A program made the translations under genes and the position numbers. A stretch of DNA of 64,000 bases from positions 124,001 to 188,000 of the forward strand of contig NZ_JXKD01000001.1 in NCBI RefSeq assembly GCF_001885765.1. Direction: 5' to 3'. The notes under the pieces are model-generated. The model was given only the letters and a program-made list of their open reading frames with translations, did not search any database and had not been told where the DNA came from. This document shows, in pieces, positions 15,937 to 26,169 of the stretch; position 1 is the first letter of the stretch; each line of letters opens with the position of its first letter. Origin of the DNA: Enterococcus aquimarinus. Its GTDB lineage: Bacteria; Bacillota; Bacilli; Lactobacillales; Enterococcaceae.

Positions 15937-16860
15937 ATGAAAAGAGCTTTTTTATTTAGTGGTCAAGGCGCACAGTACGTTGGGATGGGGCAAGAGCTTT
16001 ATGAACAAGAACCAATTGTCCGTGCGACTTTTGAAGAAGCAAGTCACGCTTTAGGGTATGATGTTGCCGAACTCTGTTTTACTGAAAATGAACGTTTAAA
16101 TCAAACAGAATATACGCAACCGGCGATTTTAACGGTTAGTATTGCTTTTTGGCGTTTGTTACAAGAAAAAGGGTATCAAGCCGATGTTGTCGCGGGTCTC
16201 AGCTTAGGAGAATATTCTGCACTAGTAGCCAGCGGTGCCCTTGATTTTAAAACGGCAGTAACACTCGTAGCCAAACGTGGCGCTTTTATGGCGACTGCTG
16301 CGCCACAAGGAACGGGAAAGATGGTTGCAGTTATGAATACGCCGATTGAGGTTATCGAAGAAGCTTGTCAAAAAGCCAGTGCTATCGGAATTGTGTCACC
16401 AGCAAATTATAATACGCCACAACAAATCGTGATTGGCGGTGAAGTGGCGGCAGTTGAGCAAGCGATGGCTTATTTGACCGAAGCAGGAGCGAAACGGATG
16501 ATTCCATTGAATGTCAGTGGTCCCTTTCACACGGCTCTTTTAAAACCCGCTGCAGAAAAATTAAAGCGCGAGTTGGACACTGTTTCCTTTCAACCAATGA
16601 CGATACCGGTTATTAGCAATACAACGGCGCAAGTCATGCAAGAGGATCAAGTAAAAGAATTGTTAGAAAAGCAAGTCATGTCACCGGTTCGTTTTTATGA
16701 AAGTATTGCTACCTTAAAAGATTTAGGGGTGGAACAAGTCGTAGAAATTGGACCTGGCAAAGTGTTGAGCGGCTTTATGAAAAAAATTGATAAAACCATG
16801 ACGGTTACTCGTTTAGAAGACAGTCAGACACTGGCTGATACGTTAAAGGTTTTGGCTTAG
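15937..16860 (+). CDS. fabD: Malonyl-CoA:ACP transacylase
   Basis: A 307-aa acyltransferase that loads malonyl groups on ACP. FSGQGAQYVGMG (about 7-18), the nucleophile serine in AGLSLGEYSAL (about 91) and the histidine in SGPFHTALL (about 199) are all in place. ATG 15937 follows AAAGGAG. A 124-base gap separates it from acpP; fabG follows after a few bases. Standard length and no defects seen. Confidence 0.96.
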   Translation: MKRAFLFSGQGAQYVGMGQELYEQEPIVRATFEEASHALGYDVAELCFTENERLNQTEYTQPAILTVSIAFWRLLQEKGYQADVVAGLSLGEYSALVASGALDFKTAVTLVAKRGAFMATAAPQGTGKMVAVMNTPIEVIEEACQKASAIGIVSPANYNTPQQIVIGGEVAAVEQAMAYLTEAGAKRMIPLNVSGPFHTALLKPAAEKLKRELDTVSFQPMTIPVISNTTAQVMQEDQVKELLEKQVMSPVRFYESIATLKDLGVEQVVEIGPGKVLSGFMKKIDKTMTVTRLEDSQTLADTLKVLA

Positions 16861-16869
16861 GAGGCTATG

Positions 16870-17607
16870 ATGGATTTAAAAGGAAAAGTAACTTTCATCA
16901 CAGGAAGTACGCGTGGAATTGGTTTAGCAATCGCAAAAGCTTTTGCACAAGAAGGCGCGAATATTGTCTTAAATGGTCGTAGTGCGATTTCAGCAGAACT
17001 CATTGCGGAAATTGAAGCATTTGGCGTGCAATGTATTGGGGTGTCAGGTGATATTTCTGACTTTGAAGAAGCGGGCAGAATGATTCAAGAAACCCAAGAA
17101 AAGCTCGGTCCTATTACGATTTTAATCAATAATGCAGGGATTACGAATGATAAATTGATGCTACGAATGAAACCAGAAGAATTTGATCAAATCTTGAAAA
17201 TTAATTTAGTGGGAACCTTTAACATGACGCAACAAGTCTTGAAAAAAATGTTGAAACAACGTGAAGGGGCCATCATTAATTTATCGAGCGTGTCAGGCTT
17301 AATTGGCAATGTCGGTCAAGCAAACTATGCGGCAAGTAAAGCAGGAGTGGTTGGGTTTACAAAATCCGTTGCCAGAGAAGTAGCACCGCGTGGGATTACG
17401 TGTAACGCGATTGCACCTGGATTTATTCAAACCGATATGACGGACGTATTATCAGATAAAGTGAAAGAACAAGTCACACAAAATATTCCATTACAACGCT
17501 TTGGTCAAGTTGAAGATGTTGCGCAAACGGCCATTTTCTTAGCGAAGAATCCATATATTACCGGTCAAGTCATCAATGTTGATGGCGGCTTAGTGATGCA
17601 CGGATAA
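16870..17607 (+). CDS. fabG: 3-oxoacyl-ACP reductase
   Basis: A 245-aa short-chain dehydrogenase that reduces 3-ketoacyl-ACP with NADPH. TGSTRGIGLA (about 10-19) binds the cofactor; Ser and YAASK (about residues 141 and 154-158) form the catalytic set, and the C-terminus is VDGGLVMHG. The twin ATG 16867/16870 lies next to AGGAGG; 16870 gives the better five-base spacing and family start MDLKGKV. fabF follows after 16 bases. Confidence 0.96.
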   Translation: MDLKGKVTFITGSTRGIGLAIAKAFAQEGANIVLNGRSAISAELIAEIEAFGVQCIGVSGDISDFEEAGRMIQETQEKLGPITILINNAGITNDKLMLRMKPEEFDQILKINLVGTFNMTQQVLKKMLKQREGAIINLSSVSGLIGNVGQANYAASKAGVVGFTKSVAREVAPRGITCNAIAPGFIQTDMTDVLSDKVKEQVTQNIPLQRFGQVEDVAQTAIFLAKNPYITGQVINVDGGLVMHG

Positions 17608-17623
17608 GAAAGGGGAACAAAAG

Positions 17624-18859
17624 ATGAATCGAGTAGTAATTACAGGTTACGGAGTGACATCTCCGATTGGCAATACACCAGAAGAATTTTTAGCAAGCTT
17701 AAAAGAAGGAAAAAATGGGATTGGCCCGATTACGAAATTTGATGCAACAGCTACAGGGATTTCGGTAGCAGGAGAAGTCAAAGATTTTCCGTTAGAAAAA
17801 TACTTTAAGAAAAAAGACACGAAACGCATGGATATGTTTTCGATTTTTGGTATTTATGCTGCATTAGAAGCACTTGAGATGGCAAATCTAACGGCTGATC
17901 AAATGGATGCGGATCGCTTAGGCGTGATGGTTGGATCAGGAATTGGCGGATTACCAACAATTCAAGATCAAGTCACACGAATGAATGACCGGGGAGCAGC
18001 CCGCGTATCTCCAATGTTTGTTCCAATGTCCATTGTCAATATGGTAGCTGGGAATATTGCGCTTCGTGTCGGCGCGAAAGGAATCTGTACAACGACCGTA
18101 ACGGCTTGTGCTTCAGGAACGCATTCAATTGGAGAAGCATTCCGTAATATTAAACACGGCTATTCAGATGTCATTTTAGCGGGTGGTTCAGAAGCAACGA
18201 TTTGTGAAATCGGCATTGCCGGTTTTGCTTCACTTACGGCACTTACGACAGCAACAGATCCCGATAAAGCTTCCACTCCATTTGATAAAAATCGTAGTGG
18301 TTTTGTCATGGGAGAAGGCGCAGGGATTTTTGTGATGGAATCACTGGATCATGCTCTGGCTCGTGGCGCGAATATTTTAGGAGAAGTTGTCGGTTACGGC
18401 GCAAACTGTGATGCTTATCATATGACCGCACCAAATCCTGATGGTTCGGGTGCAGGAAAAGCGATGAAACTAGCGATGGCAGAAGCAGGTGTTCAATCAA
18501 GTGAGATTGGCTATATTAATGCTCATGGAACAAGTACGCCGGCTAATGATAGTGCGGAAGGAACGTCGATCAAATATGGTTTAGGCGAGGACTACAAAGG
18601 CGCGTATGTCAGCAGTACGAAATCAATGACAGGTCATTTATTAGGGGCAGCTGGAGGCGTTGAGGCGATTGCATCTTTACTTGCGTTGCAACACCAATTT
18701 ATCCCACCGACCATCAATGTGACGGAAAAAGATCCTGAGATTGATTTAAATCTCGTTATCAATGACAGTATCGAAACAAAATTAACGTATGCAATGAGTA
18801 ACTCATTAGGTTTTGGTGGCCATAATGCGGTTATTTTAATGAAACGTTGGGAGGCTTAA
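17624..18859 (+). CDS. fabF: Beta-ketoacyl-ACP synthase II
   Basis: A 411-aa elongating condensing enzyme. The Cys-His-His triad is seen in TVTACASGTHS (about Cys163), NAHGTSTPAND (about His304) and TGHLLGAAGG (about His340). A glycine-rich GFGGHNA motif lies near the end. ATG 17624 follows AAAGGGG. It is the only elongation synthase in this operon; accB starts eight bases after its stop. Confidence 0.96.
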   Translation: MNRVVITGYGVTSPIGNTPEEFLASLKEGKNGIGPITKFDATATGISVAGEVKDFPLEKYFKKKDTKRMDMFSIFGIYAALEALEMANLTADQMDADRLGVMVGSGIGGLPTIQDQVTRMNDRGAARVSPMFVPMSIVNMVAGNIALRVGAKGICTTTVTACASGTHSIGEAFRNIKHGYSDVILAGGSEATICEIGIAGFASLTALTTATDPDKASTPFDKNRSGFVMGEGAGIFVMESLDHALARGANILGEVVGYGANCDAYHMTAPNPDGSGAGKAMKLAMAEAGVQSSEIGYINAHGTSTPANDSAEGTSIKYGLGEDYKGAYVSSTKSMTGHLLGAAGGVEAIASLLALQHQFIPPTINVTEKDPEIDLNLVINDSIETKLTYAMSNSLGFGGHNAVILMKRWEA

Positions 18860-18867
18860 TCATCGTT

Positions 18868-19374
18868 ATGGAACAAAAAGAACTTATTGAACTGTTACAC
18901 TTAGTCGGACAATCCAATTTAATGGAATTTCATTTAAAAGATGGTGGCTTTGAACTTTATTTAAATAAAAATACGATGTCAAGAAGTCAATTAACCTCTT
19001 CGGCACCAGCGGCTCAAATGCCTGTTGCTTCATCCGTAGGGAACGAGGCAGCAGCAACTGTACAAACACCAGTCCAAGTCGCTACTGAAGCACCTGTTGC
19101 GGTAGAAAAGGCGCCAGTAGAAGAAGTTGCGGGTAAAAATATTGTGTCACCGCTCGTGGGTGTTGCTTATTTACAACCTTCTCCGGACAAACCAAACTTT
19201 AAAAAAGTTGGCGATAAAGTAACTAAAGGTGAAGTGGTGTGTATCATTGAAGCGATGAAAGTCATGAACGAAATTACAAGTGATGTAACCGGTGAAATCG
19301 TGGCTGTTCTGATTGAAAATGAACAAGTGATTGAATTCAATCAACCATTATTCCGTGTGAAGGAGGAAGCATAA
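18868..19374 (+). CDS. accB: Acetyl-CoA carboxylase biotin carboxyl carrier protein
   Basis: A 168-aa BCCP. It starts [20 protein letters not shown], has an Ala/Pro/Val-rich flexible linker (about residues 45-92), and ends in a biotinyl domain whose biotin lysine is Lys131 in [11 protein letters not shown] 18868 gives the family N-terminus, though GGGAGG lies 12 bases upstream, longer than ideal; an in-frame TTG at 18847 falls within fabF. It shuttles carboxyl groups from AccC to AccDA. Confidence 0.94.
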   Translation: MEQKELIELLHLVGQSNLMEFHLKDGGFELYLNKNTMSRSQLTSSAPAAQMPVASSVGNEAAATVQTPVQVATEAPVAVEKAPVEEVAGKNIVSPLVGVAYLQPSPDKPNFKKVGDKVTKGEVVCIIEAMKVMNEITSDVTGEIVAVLIENEQVIEFNQPLFRVKEEA

Positions 19375-19375
19375 C

Positions 19376-19804
19376 ATGACACAATTAAACATTCAACAAA
19401 TTAAAGAAATTATTCCACATCGCTATCCGATGTTGTTAATCGACCGTGTGGAGGAACTCATTGATGGCGAGAAAGTCATTGCTAAGAAAAATGTCACAAT
19501 CAATGAGCCGTTCTTTCAAGGTCATTTTCCTCATGAACCAGTGATGCCAGGTGTGCTAATTGTTGAAGCGATGGCCCAAGCAGGAGCGGTTGCTTTATTA
19601 TCTTTAGAACAATTCCGTGGGAAAACAGCGTATTTTGGTGGGATTGACAAAGCAAAATTCCGACAAAAAGTGACACCGGGTGATACACTGATTTTAGAAG
19701 TCGAAATTATTAAAGTGAAATCTTCTGCTGGAATTGGCAAAGGAATCGCTCGTGTGGATGGCAAGAAAGTTGCCGAAGCAGAATTAACGTTCATGATTGG
19801 ATAG
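19376..19804 (+). CDS. fabZ: 3-hydroxyacyl-ACP dehydratase FabZ
   Basis: A 142-aa hot-dog dehydratase. The active-site His and Glu are in [20 protein letters not shown] (about residues 46-65). ATG 19376 lies one base after the accB stop and follows AAGGAGG. It dehydrates 3-hydroxyacyl-ACP to trans-2-enoyl-ACP. No FabN/FabA-type isomerase is seen here, so unsaturated chains must be made from another locus. Confidence 0.96.
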   Translation: MTQLNIQQIKEIIPHRYPMLLIDRVEELIDGEKVIAKKNVTINEPFFQGHFPHEPVMPGVLIVEAMAQAGAVALLSLEQFRGKTAYFGGIDKAKFRQKVTPGDTLILEVEIIKVKSSAGIGKGIARVDGKKVAEAELTFMIG

Positions 19805-19811
19805 GTGACCT

Positions 19812-21176
19812 ATGTTTTCAAAAATATTAATTGCAAACCGTGGTGAAATCGCTGTTCGAATTATTCGCGCGTGTCGCGAACTCGGAATTCAAACAGTCGC
19901 GGTTTATTCAGAAGCAGATAAAGATGCGCTCCATACAGAATTAGCAGATGAAGCCATTTGTATTGGACCGGCGAAAGCAGCCGATTCTTATTTAAACGTC
20001 CAACAAATTTTAAGTGCCGCCATTGTGACAAAGGCTGAAGCGATTCATCCAGGATTTGGTTTTTTATCTGAAAACAGTCGTTTTGCAGCGATGTGCGAAG
20101 AGTGCAATATTGTCTTTATTGGCCCAAAAAGTCAAACAATTGATGATATGGGCAATAAAATTAATGCACGCCGTTTAATGATTGAAGCGGGTGTCCCGGT
20201 AATTCCAGGAAGCGACGGCGCATTATCGACCGTTGAAGAAGCCTTGACGATTGCCAATGACATCGGATATCCCGTGATGCTAAAAGCAGCAGCCGGCGGT
20301 GGTGGTAAAGGAATTCGTAAAGTGCTCTCAAAAGAAGAATTACCGCAACATTTTGCTTCTGCTCAGCAAGAAGCAAAAGCGGCTTTTGGAAATGATGAGA
20401 TGTATATTGAAAAAATCATTTATCCAGCGCGTCATATCGAAGTCCAAATTTTAGGGGACCACTTTGGCCATGTGATTCACTTAGGCGAACGGGATTGCTC
20501 CTTACAAAGAAATAATCAAAAAGTTTTAGAAGAAGCACCGTCAGTCGCAATCGATCACACGAAACGTCAAGCAATCGGAGACGCGGCGGTCCGTGCGGCC
20601 AAAGCCGTTGATTACCGTAATGCCGGAACAATCGAGTTTTTAATGGATGAGTCGGGGGACTTTTATTTCATGGAAATGAATACCCGCATTCAAGTGGAGC
20701 ATCCGATTACAGAGATGGTAACCGGGATTGATCTTGTGCAAAAGCAATTAGAGATAGCAAGTGGGGAACCGCTGAACATCCAACAGTCGGAGATTAACAT
20801 TTCTGGACATGCGATCGAGTGTCGTATTAACGCTGAAAATCCGGCCTTTAACTTTGCGCCTTCTCCAGGTAAGATTACGAACTTGTTTTTACCTGGTGGC
20901 GGTATGGGATTACGTGTCGATAGTGCGATGTACTCAGGATACACGATTCCGCCATTTTACGATTCGATGATTGCCAAAGTCATCGTGCATGCAGAGACGC
21001 GCTTTGAAGCGTTAATGAAAATGCAACGTGCGCTCGGGGAATTTGTAACAGACGGTGTGACGACGAATGTTGAGTTCCAGTTGGATTTAATCAGTGATCC
21101 TAAAGTAATTGCCGGCGACTATACGACTGCCTTTTTACAAGAGGAATTTTTGCCGAATTGGACGCCTGAAAACTAG
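19812..21176 (+). CDS. accC: Acetyl-CoA carboxylase biotin carboxylase subunit
   Basis: A 454-aa ATP-grasp enzyme that carboxylates biotin on AccB. It shows the N-terminal [17 protein letters not shown], the glycine-rich loop [14 protein letters not shown] (about 159-172), and the catalytic block [20 protein letters not shown] (about 286-305). ATG 19812 follows GGTGACCT, a modest site. The same fold is found in the first 450 residues of Pyc further down the window. Confidence 0.97.
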   Translation: MFSKILIANRGEIAVRIIRACRELGIQTVAVYSEADKDALHTELADEAICIGPAKAADSYLNVQQILSAAIVTKAEAIHPGFGFLSENSRFAAMCEECNIVFIGPKSQTIDDMGNKINARRLMIEAGVPVIPGSDGALSTVEEALTIANDIGYPVMLKAAAGGGGKGIRKVLSKEELPQHFASAQQEAKAAFGNDEMYIEKIIYPARHIEVQILGDHFGHVIHLGERDCSLQRNNQKVLEEAPSVAIDHTKRQAIGDAAVRAAKAVDYRNAGTIEFLMDESGDFYFMEMNTRIQVEHPITEMVTGIDLVQKQLEIASGEPLNIQQSEINISGHAIECRINAENPAFNFAPSPGKITNLFLPGGGMGLRVDSAMYSGYTIPPFYDSMIAKVIVHAETRFEALMKMQRALGEFVTDGVTTNVEFQLDLISDPKVIAGDYTTAFLQEEFLPNWTPEN

Positions 21177-21190
21177 GAGGAGGTCGTGTT

Positions 21191-22063
21191 ATGGCTTTAT
21201 TTAAAAAGAAAAAAAACTATATCCGAATTCGTCCAAATCGCGATGAAACACCGACAGAAGGGCCATTCGTTCCGGATGACATGTGGGCGAAATGTCCGAG
21301 TTGTAAACATACCTTGTACACCAAAGAAATGGGTGCTGAAAAGATTTGTCCAAACTGTGGCTATAATTTTCGCATTACGGCACGGGAACGACTCGCCTTG
21401 ACGGTGGATGACAATAGTTTTACAGAATGGGACACGGATATTCAGACAAAGGATCCATTAGACTTCCCTGGTTACTTAGAGAAAGTAAGTCAGATGCAAG
21501 AAAAAACAGGGTTACACGAAGCTGTTTTGACGGGGGAAGCGACGATTGGCAGTCACGCGATTGCGCTTGGTATTATGGATTCACATTTCATTATGGGAAG
21601 CATGGGAACCATCGTGGGTGAAAAAATTACGCGTCTTTTTGAAAAAGCACTCGAACAACAACTACCGGTCGTGATTTTTACGGCTTCCGGTGGGGCTCGG
21701 ATGCAAGAAGGGATTTTTTCATTGATGCAAATGGCGAAAATCTCGGCGGCGGTCAAACGTCATCACCAAGCTGGTTTGTTTTATTTGACGGTCTTAACGG
21801 ATCCGACAACAGGCGGTGTGACAGCTAGTTTTGCGATGGAAGGCGATATTATTTTGGCTGAACCGCAAGCATTAATCGGTTTTGCCGGACGTCGTGTCAT
21901 TGAACAAACGATTAAGCAAGAGTTGCCAGAAGACTTTCAAAAAGCGGAATTTTTACTCGAACATGGCTTTGTCGATCAAATCGTACCTAGAACCCAGTTG
22001 CGACAACGGATTTTAGATCTAATCAACATACACACAATGAAAGGGTGGAAAAATCATGACTAG
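21191..22063 (+). CDS. accD: Acetyl-CoA carboxylase carboxyltransferase subunit beta
   Basis: A 290-aa carboxyltransferase beta subunit. An N-terminal four-cysteine zinc ribbon (CPSC..CPNC, about residues 37-59) precedes the crotonase-like core with [20 protein letters not shown] (about 156-175). ATG 21191 follows AGGAGGAGG. Its last eight bases overlap accA, which keeps the two subunits in equal amounts. Confidence 0.96.
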   Translation: MALFKKKKNYIRIRPNRDETPTEGPFVPDDMWAKCPSCKHTLYTKEMGAEKICPNCGYNFRITARERLALTVDDNSFTEWDTDIQTKDPLDFPGYLEKVSQMQEKTGLHEAVLTGEATIGSHAIALGIMDSHFIMGSMGTIVGEKITRLFEKALEQQLPVVIFTASGGARMQEGIFSLMQMAKISAAVKRHHQAGLFYLTVLTDPTTGGVTASFAMEGDIILAEPQALIGFAGRRVIEQTIKQELPEDFQKAEFLLEHGFVDQIVPRTQLRQRILDLINIHTMKGWKNHD

Positions 22064-22841
22064 AACAGCACATGAAATTGTTCAAATCGCGCGTTCAAAG
22101 GATCGGTTGACTGCCTTGGATTATTTTGAAAAAATATTTGATGAGTACCAGGAATTTCATGGTGATCGCTTATTTTCTGACGATGAGGCTGTCGTTGGAG
22201 GCGTCGCATTATTAGACAATAAACCCGTGACGGTGATTGGGATTCAAAAAGGACGGAATTTGCCCGAAAATTTACGGCGTAACTTTGGTTCACCGCATCC
22301 GGAAGGGTATCGTAAGGCGTTACGCTTAATGAAACAAGCAGAGAAGTTTCAGCGGCCTGTCATCACGTTTATCAATACAGCCGGCGCATTTTGTGGGATT
22401 GGCGCAGAAGAACGTGGCGAGGGTGAAGCAATCGCGAAAAATCTCCTCGAAATGTCCGATTTGAAAGTGCCAATTATTGCGATTATTATTGGAGAAGGCG
22501 GTAGTGGTGGCGCCTTAGCCTTAGCTTTGGGCGATGAAGTGTGGATGTTAGAACACTCCATTTACGCGATTTTATCACCTGAAGGCTTTGCTTCTATTTT
22601 ATGGAAAGACGGTAGTCGAAGTGTAGAAGCTGCTGAGTTGATGAAAATCACGGCACGTGAATTAAAAGAATTGGGCGTCATTGAACGTGTCATTCCTGAG
22701 ACGTTCCGTGGCGAGCCCTTGACGCAAGCAGCCATCGTGAAACGCTTGAAGGCTGATCTGATTTATAAGTTGAAGGAACTTTCCAGTAAAGAGCTTCCGG
22801 AACTCCTGGAAGCCAGATACCAACGTTTTAGAAAATATTAA
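22056..22841 (+). CDS. accA: Acetyl-CoA carboxylase carboxyltransferase subunit alpha
   Basis: A 261-aa alpha subunit, a short Firmicute form. The crotonase fold motifs [16 protein letters not shown] (about 74-89), [20 protein letters not shown] (about 105-124) and [15 protein letters not shown] (about 146-160) are clear. The start overlaps the accD stop. It is the last gene of the fab/acc operon and is followed by a strong hairpin terminator. Confidence 0.96.
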   Translation: MTRTAHEIVQIARSKDRLTALDYFEKIFDEYQEFHGDRLFSDDEAVVGGVALLDNKPVTVIGIQKGRNLPENLRRNFGSPHPEGYRKALRLMKQAEKFQRPVITFINTAGAFCGIGAEERGEGEAIAKNLLEMSDLKVPIIAIIIGEGGSGGALALALGDEVWMLEHSIYAILSPEGFASILWKDGSRSVEAAELMKITARELKELGVIERVIPETFRGEPLTQAAIVKRLKADLIYKLKELSSKELPELLEARYQRFRKY

Positions 22842-22844
22842 AGT

Positions 22845-22893
22845 AAACAGTAGTCAAGGCAAAGACGTACGTTTTTCCTTGACTACTGTTTTT
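22845..22893 (+). terminator. fab/acc operon terminator
   Basis: AAACAGTAGTCAAGG (22845-22859) pairs with CCTTGACTACTGTTT (22877-22891), followed by TT. The 3' arm also provides the -35 of the next promoter. Confidence 0.88.
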
Positions 22894-22907
22894 ATAATGC
22901 TTATTAT
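22879..22907 (+). promoter_or_regulatory. Promoter of the thioesterase gene, embedded in the terminator arm
   Basis: -35 TTGACT (22879-22884) lies inside the terminator stem; a 17-base spacer leads to -10 TATTAT (22902-22907), about 40 bases before the ATG. Confidence 0.6.
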
Positions 22908-22947
22908 AAAATGTAGCGCTCTAAATAATCGTTGGAGGAGAGATAAG

Positions 22948-23472
22948 ATGACAGAGGTAAAATTTTGTCGCGACTCAAGAGTCATTCAAACACACCGGAT
23001 TTTCCCGTTTGATTTAAATCCTTTTGGCTTTTTATTTGGTGGAAAATTAATGACGTTAATCGATGATGCTGCATCGATTTCTGTGAGTCGTCATTGTCGC
23101 AGAGGTGCGGTGACTGCTTCATTAGATCAATTGAATTTTTTAAAACCCCTTCATTCGAATCATTCCGTGTGTATTGAGACCTATATTTCGGGAGTGCATC
23201 GCAAATCAATGGAAGTCTTCGTCAAAGTCATTGGCGAAAACCTCGTTACAGGAGAACGTTATTTGGCCGCAACGAGTTTTATGACGTTTGTGGCAATTGC
23301 ATCCCATATGAATGAAGAAAAAATCTTTGTGCTACCACAAGTCCTACCAGAAACAGAAGAAGAAATGAATGTTTGTGCCGGTTATGAAGAACGTCGCAAA
23401 CACCGATTAATCGAAAGAGAAGCACATAAAAAACTGTCGGAAGGGCTTTCAGTTGATCTTCCGTGGGGATAA
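22948..23472 (+). CDS. Acyl-CoA thioesterase, hot-dog fold (YkhA-like)
   Basis: A 174-aa hot-dog thioesterase. ATG 22948 follows GGAGGAG; upstream in-frame starts lie in the promoter. The family pattern is visible: HRIFPFDLNPFGFLFGGKLM (about residues 15-34) with the Asn-x-x-Gly-x-x-x-Gly-Gly loop, then IDDAASISVSRH and ASLDQLNFLKP. It hydrolyses acyl-CoA, and its place after accA suggests a part in acyl-chain balance. The C-terminus (about 130-174) is charged and helical. Chain-length preference cannot be read. Confidence 0.82.
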   Translation: MTEVKFCRDSRVIQTHRIFPFDLNPFGFLFGGKLMTLIDDAASISVSRHCRRGAVTASLDQLNFLKPLHSNHSVCIETYISGVHRKSMEVFVKVIGENLVTGERYLAATSFMTFVAIASHMNEEKIFVLPQVLPETEEEMNVCAGYEERRKHRLIEREAHKKLSEGLSVDLPWG

Positions 23473-23578
23473 TCTGTTTTTTTTTCAAATTTGAAAACTT
23501 TTCACTATATTTCAGAAAGTTTTTTTGTTATAATTACTCGTCGAATGTAATGCCAAAAGAAAAAAGGAGCAAACTTAA

Positions 23579-25408
23579 TTGAAATACAGAAATAACCTTC
23601 GCAACGTTGCGATTATTGCCCACGTAGACCATGGAAAAACAACACTCGTGGATGAATTGTTAAATCAATCAGATTTAGCAAATAAACGCGGGGAAGCGAA
23701 ATCAATGGATTCAAACGCGCTTGAACAAGAGCGTGGAATTACCATTTTAGCGAAAAACACCGCCGTGGACTATAAAGATGCTCGTATTAATATCTTAGAT
23801 ACCCCTGGACATGCCGATTTTGGTGGAGAAGTTGAACGAATCATGAAAATGGTTGACGGTGTTATTTTAGTCGTCGATTCTTATGAAGGTACAATGCCAC
23901 AAACCCGTTTCGTATTAAAAAAAGCATTGGAACAAGGAGTTACGCCAATCGTCGTTATCAATAAGATTGATAAACCGTCTGCGCGTCCGGCTCATGTTGT
24001 CGATGAAGTATTAGAATTATTTATCGAACTAGGTGCTGAAGACGATCAATTAGATTTCCCAGTGATTTATGCGTCTGCTTTAAACGGTACATCTAGTTTA
24101 TCTGATAACCCAGAAGACCAAGAAAAAACAATGAGCCATGTGTTTGATACTATTTTAGAACATATCCCAGCGCCTATTGATAATAGCGACGAGCCATTAC
24201 AATTCCAAGTATCATTACTTGATTATAATGACTACGTTGGTCGTATCGGAATTGGTCGCGTTTTCCGTGGAACTATTCGTGTCGGCGATCAAGTGTCATT
24301 AATTAAACTTGACGGAACTGTGAAAAACTTCCGCGTCACAAAATTACTTGGTTTCTTAGGATTCGACCGTGTCGAAATTCAAGAAGCGAGTGCAGGGGAT
24401 TTAATTGCCGTTTCAGGAATGGAAGATATCTTCGTTGGGGAAACCGTTACACCGGCTGACCATCAGGAAGCACTTCCAATCTTACATATTGACGAACCAA
24501 CACTACAAATGACATTCCTTATTAATAACTCACCATTTGCTGGTCGTGAAGGAAAATTCGTAACGTCTCGTAAAATTGAAGATCGTTTAATGGCAGAATT
24601 GCAAACAGACGTTTCTCTACGCATTGAACCAATCGGTCCGGATTCTTGGATTGTTTCTGGTCGTGGTGAACTTCACTTATCTATTTTAATTGAAAACATG
24701 CGTCGTGAAGGTTATGAATTACAAGTTTCTCGTCCAGAAGTGATTCAACGTGAAATTGATGGCGTGAAATGTGAACCATTTGAACGTGTTCAAATCGATA
24801 CGCCAGAAGAATACTTAGGTTCGGTTATTGAATCTTTAGGAAATCGTAAAGCAGAAATGCAAGATATGATTAATACAGGAAACGGTCAAGTACGGATTAT
24901 TTTCTTAGCGCCAGCTCGTGGCTTAATCGGTTATACGACAGAGTTCTTATCATTGACACGTGGTTATGGTATTTTCCACCACACGTTCGATCAATATTTA
25001 CCGATGATCCAACAACAATTAGGCGGACGTCGTCAAGGAGCTTTAGTATCGATTGACACTGGTAAAGCGACAACATATTCTATTATGAGTATTGAAGAAC
25101 GTGGAACCATTTTTGTGGAGCCAACAACAGAAGTGTACGAAGGCATGATCGTTGGGGAACACTCTCGTGAGAATGACTTAACTGTTAACATTACAAAAGC
25201 GAAACAAATGTCGAACGTTCGTTCAGCAAATAAAGACCAAACATCAGTTATCAAAAAACCACGTCGTTTAACGTTAGAAGAATCATTAGAGTTCTTAAAC
25301 GAAGATGAGTACTGTGAAGTAACACCACAAAACATCCGTTTACGTAAACAAATCTTAAACAAAGCGGAACGTGAAAAAGCAACGAAGAAAAAGAAAAAAT
25401 CAGAATAA
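23579..25408 (+). CDS. typA: Ribosome-associated translational GTPase TypA/BipA
   Basis: A 609-aa GTPase. TTG 23579 gives [20 protein letters not shown], the family start, after AAAAGGAG. G1 is AHVDHGKTT (about 14-22), G3 [11 protein letters not shown] (about 67-77), G4 NKID (about 130). EF-G-like domains III and V and the BipA C-terminal domain follow, ending in a lysine-rich tail. It acts on ribosome assembly and stress or cold adaptation. A TGTTATAAT extended -10 lies at 23526-23534. Monocistronic, with a strong terminator. Confidence 0.96.
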   Translation: MKYRNNLRNVAIIAHVDHGKTTLVDELLNQSDLANKRGEAKSMDSNALEQERGITILAKNTAVDYKDARINILDTPGHADFGGEVERIMKMVDGVILVVDSYEGTMPQTRFVLKKALEQGVTPIVVINKIDKPSARPAHVVDEVLELFIELGAEDDQLDFPVIYASALNGTSSLSDNPEDQEKTMSHVFDTILEHIPAPIDNSDEPLQFQVSLLDYNDYVGRIGIGRVFRGTIRVGDQVSLIKLDGTVKNFRVTKLLGFLGFDRVEIQEASAGDLIAVSGMEDIFVGETVTPADHQEALPILHIDEPTLQMTFLINNSPFAGREGKFVTSRKIEDRLMAELQTDVSLRIEPIGPDSWIVSGRGELHLSILIENMRREGYELQVSRPEVIQREIDGVKCEPFERVQIDTPEEYLGSVIESLGNRKAEMQDMINTGNGQVRIIFLAPARGLIGYTTEFLSLTRGYGIFHHTFDQYLPMIQQQLGGRRQGALVSIDTGKATTYSIMSIEERGTIFVEPTTEVYEGMIVGEHSRENDLTVNITKAKQMSNVRSANKDQTSVIKKPRRLTLEESLEFLNEDEYCEVTPQNIRLRKQILNKAEREKATKKKKKSE

Positions 25409-25430
25409 ACTAGTTGATGCTTTAATAAAT

Positions 25431-25469
25431 AAAAAAGGAGAGAACCTCACAAGGGTTTTCTCCTTTTTT
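25431..25469 (+). terminator. typA terminator
   Basis: AGGAGAGAACC (25436-25446) pairs with GGGTTTTCTCCT (about 25453-25464, one bulged position), with A-run before and T-run after. Confidence 0.9.
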
Positions 25470-25867
25470 ATAGGCCTTTTTTGGTGATGATTGAAAGCGA
25501 ATGTGTCATTATTTACTTAGTAGATAAGTTGTCTTCAATCATCACGAAAGAATGAAACAAAAAACAAGTGATACGAGCTTGCAATGTTCGGCTTTAGCCT
25601 GGGCGAAACATCACGGTTTTTTGAGGGAAATCGATAGCGAAAAAGAAGCATTCCGCTTTTTTTGTGGGTAACTTCTTTTAGAATTAAGTGAAAGGTTGAT
25701 AGACAAGCTTTTCGAAAAACGAGATTTAGTAATTACGCAAAAATTTGTTTCATATTTTATCTTTGTTTCACGAATGATAAAAATCATTTTTCTTGAAAAG
25801 TTCCAAGGAATAAACAAAAAGTTTGTGCTATAATAATGAAACGAATAGATAAAAGGAGGGTATTGAA
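25470..25867. other. Structured 400-bp gap between typA and ylaN
   Basis: No known gene. Contents: a 12-bp inverted repeat GTGATGATTGAA/TTCAATCATCAC (25484-25495 and 25534-25545); a hairpin ATGTTCG/CGAAACAT (about 25583-25611) soon followed by TTTTTT; a second hairpin near 25641-25663 with AAGC/GCTT and seven T; and a 39-codon plus-strand ORF (25552-25671, MKQKTSDTSLQCSALAWAKH then HGFLREIDSEKEAFRFFCG) without a good ribosome site. The ylaN extended -10 TGCTATAAT ends at 25834. It could encode a small RNA or a small protein; neither is proven. Confidence 0.4.
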
Positions 25868-26167
25868 ATGACATCATCTTCCGAAAATAAGGCGAGGTCG
25901 ATCCTCGAGGAAGAAGCAAATCGGATTCGTCTTTTGATTAAAAATCAAAAAAATACGCTTTGTATCGCTCACTGTAAAGCTTTTGAAGAAGTTGTTGATA
26001 CGCAAATGTATGGTTTGTCGCGTCAGATTGCCTTTGCAATCTCTCTAGAAGCCATTACAAATACCGAAGGTCAACAATTATTGAGTGATTTAGAACGTGA
26101 TTTGGACAGGATGTATCACGAAGTCTTTTCCGAAAGAAAAGAAAAAGAAATAGGTAAGGAGGTTTAG
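25868..26167 (+). CDS. ylaN: YlaN family protein (UPF0358)
   Basis: A 99-aa helical protein. ATG 25868 follows AAAGGAGGG. EEVVDTQMYGLSRQIAFAIS (about residues 38-57) matches the conserved YlaN segment (EEVLDTQMFGLSREIDFAV). In B. subtilis and S. aureus YlaN has been linked to iron and Fur. Gene order ylaN-ftsW-pyc is the same as B. subtilis ylaN-ylaO-pycA. ftsW begins two bases after the stop. Confidence 0.9.
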   Translation: MTSSSENKARSILEEEANRIRLLIKNQKNTLCIAHCKAFEEVVDTQMYGLSRQIAFAISLEAITNTEGQQLLSDLERDLDRMYHEVFSERKEKEIGKEV

Positions 26168-26169
26168 CC

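Noticed and set aside
25611-25919. 102-aa minus-strand open frame across the typA-ylaN gap
   Set aside because: Phe/Ser/Tyr-rich, typical of AT-rich non-coding DNA, starts inside ylaN antisense, and has no ribosome site.
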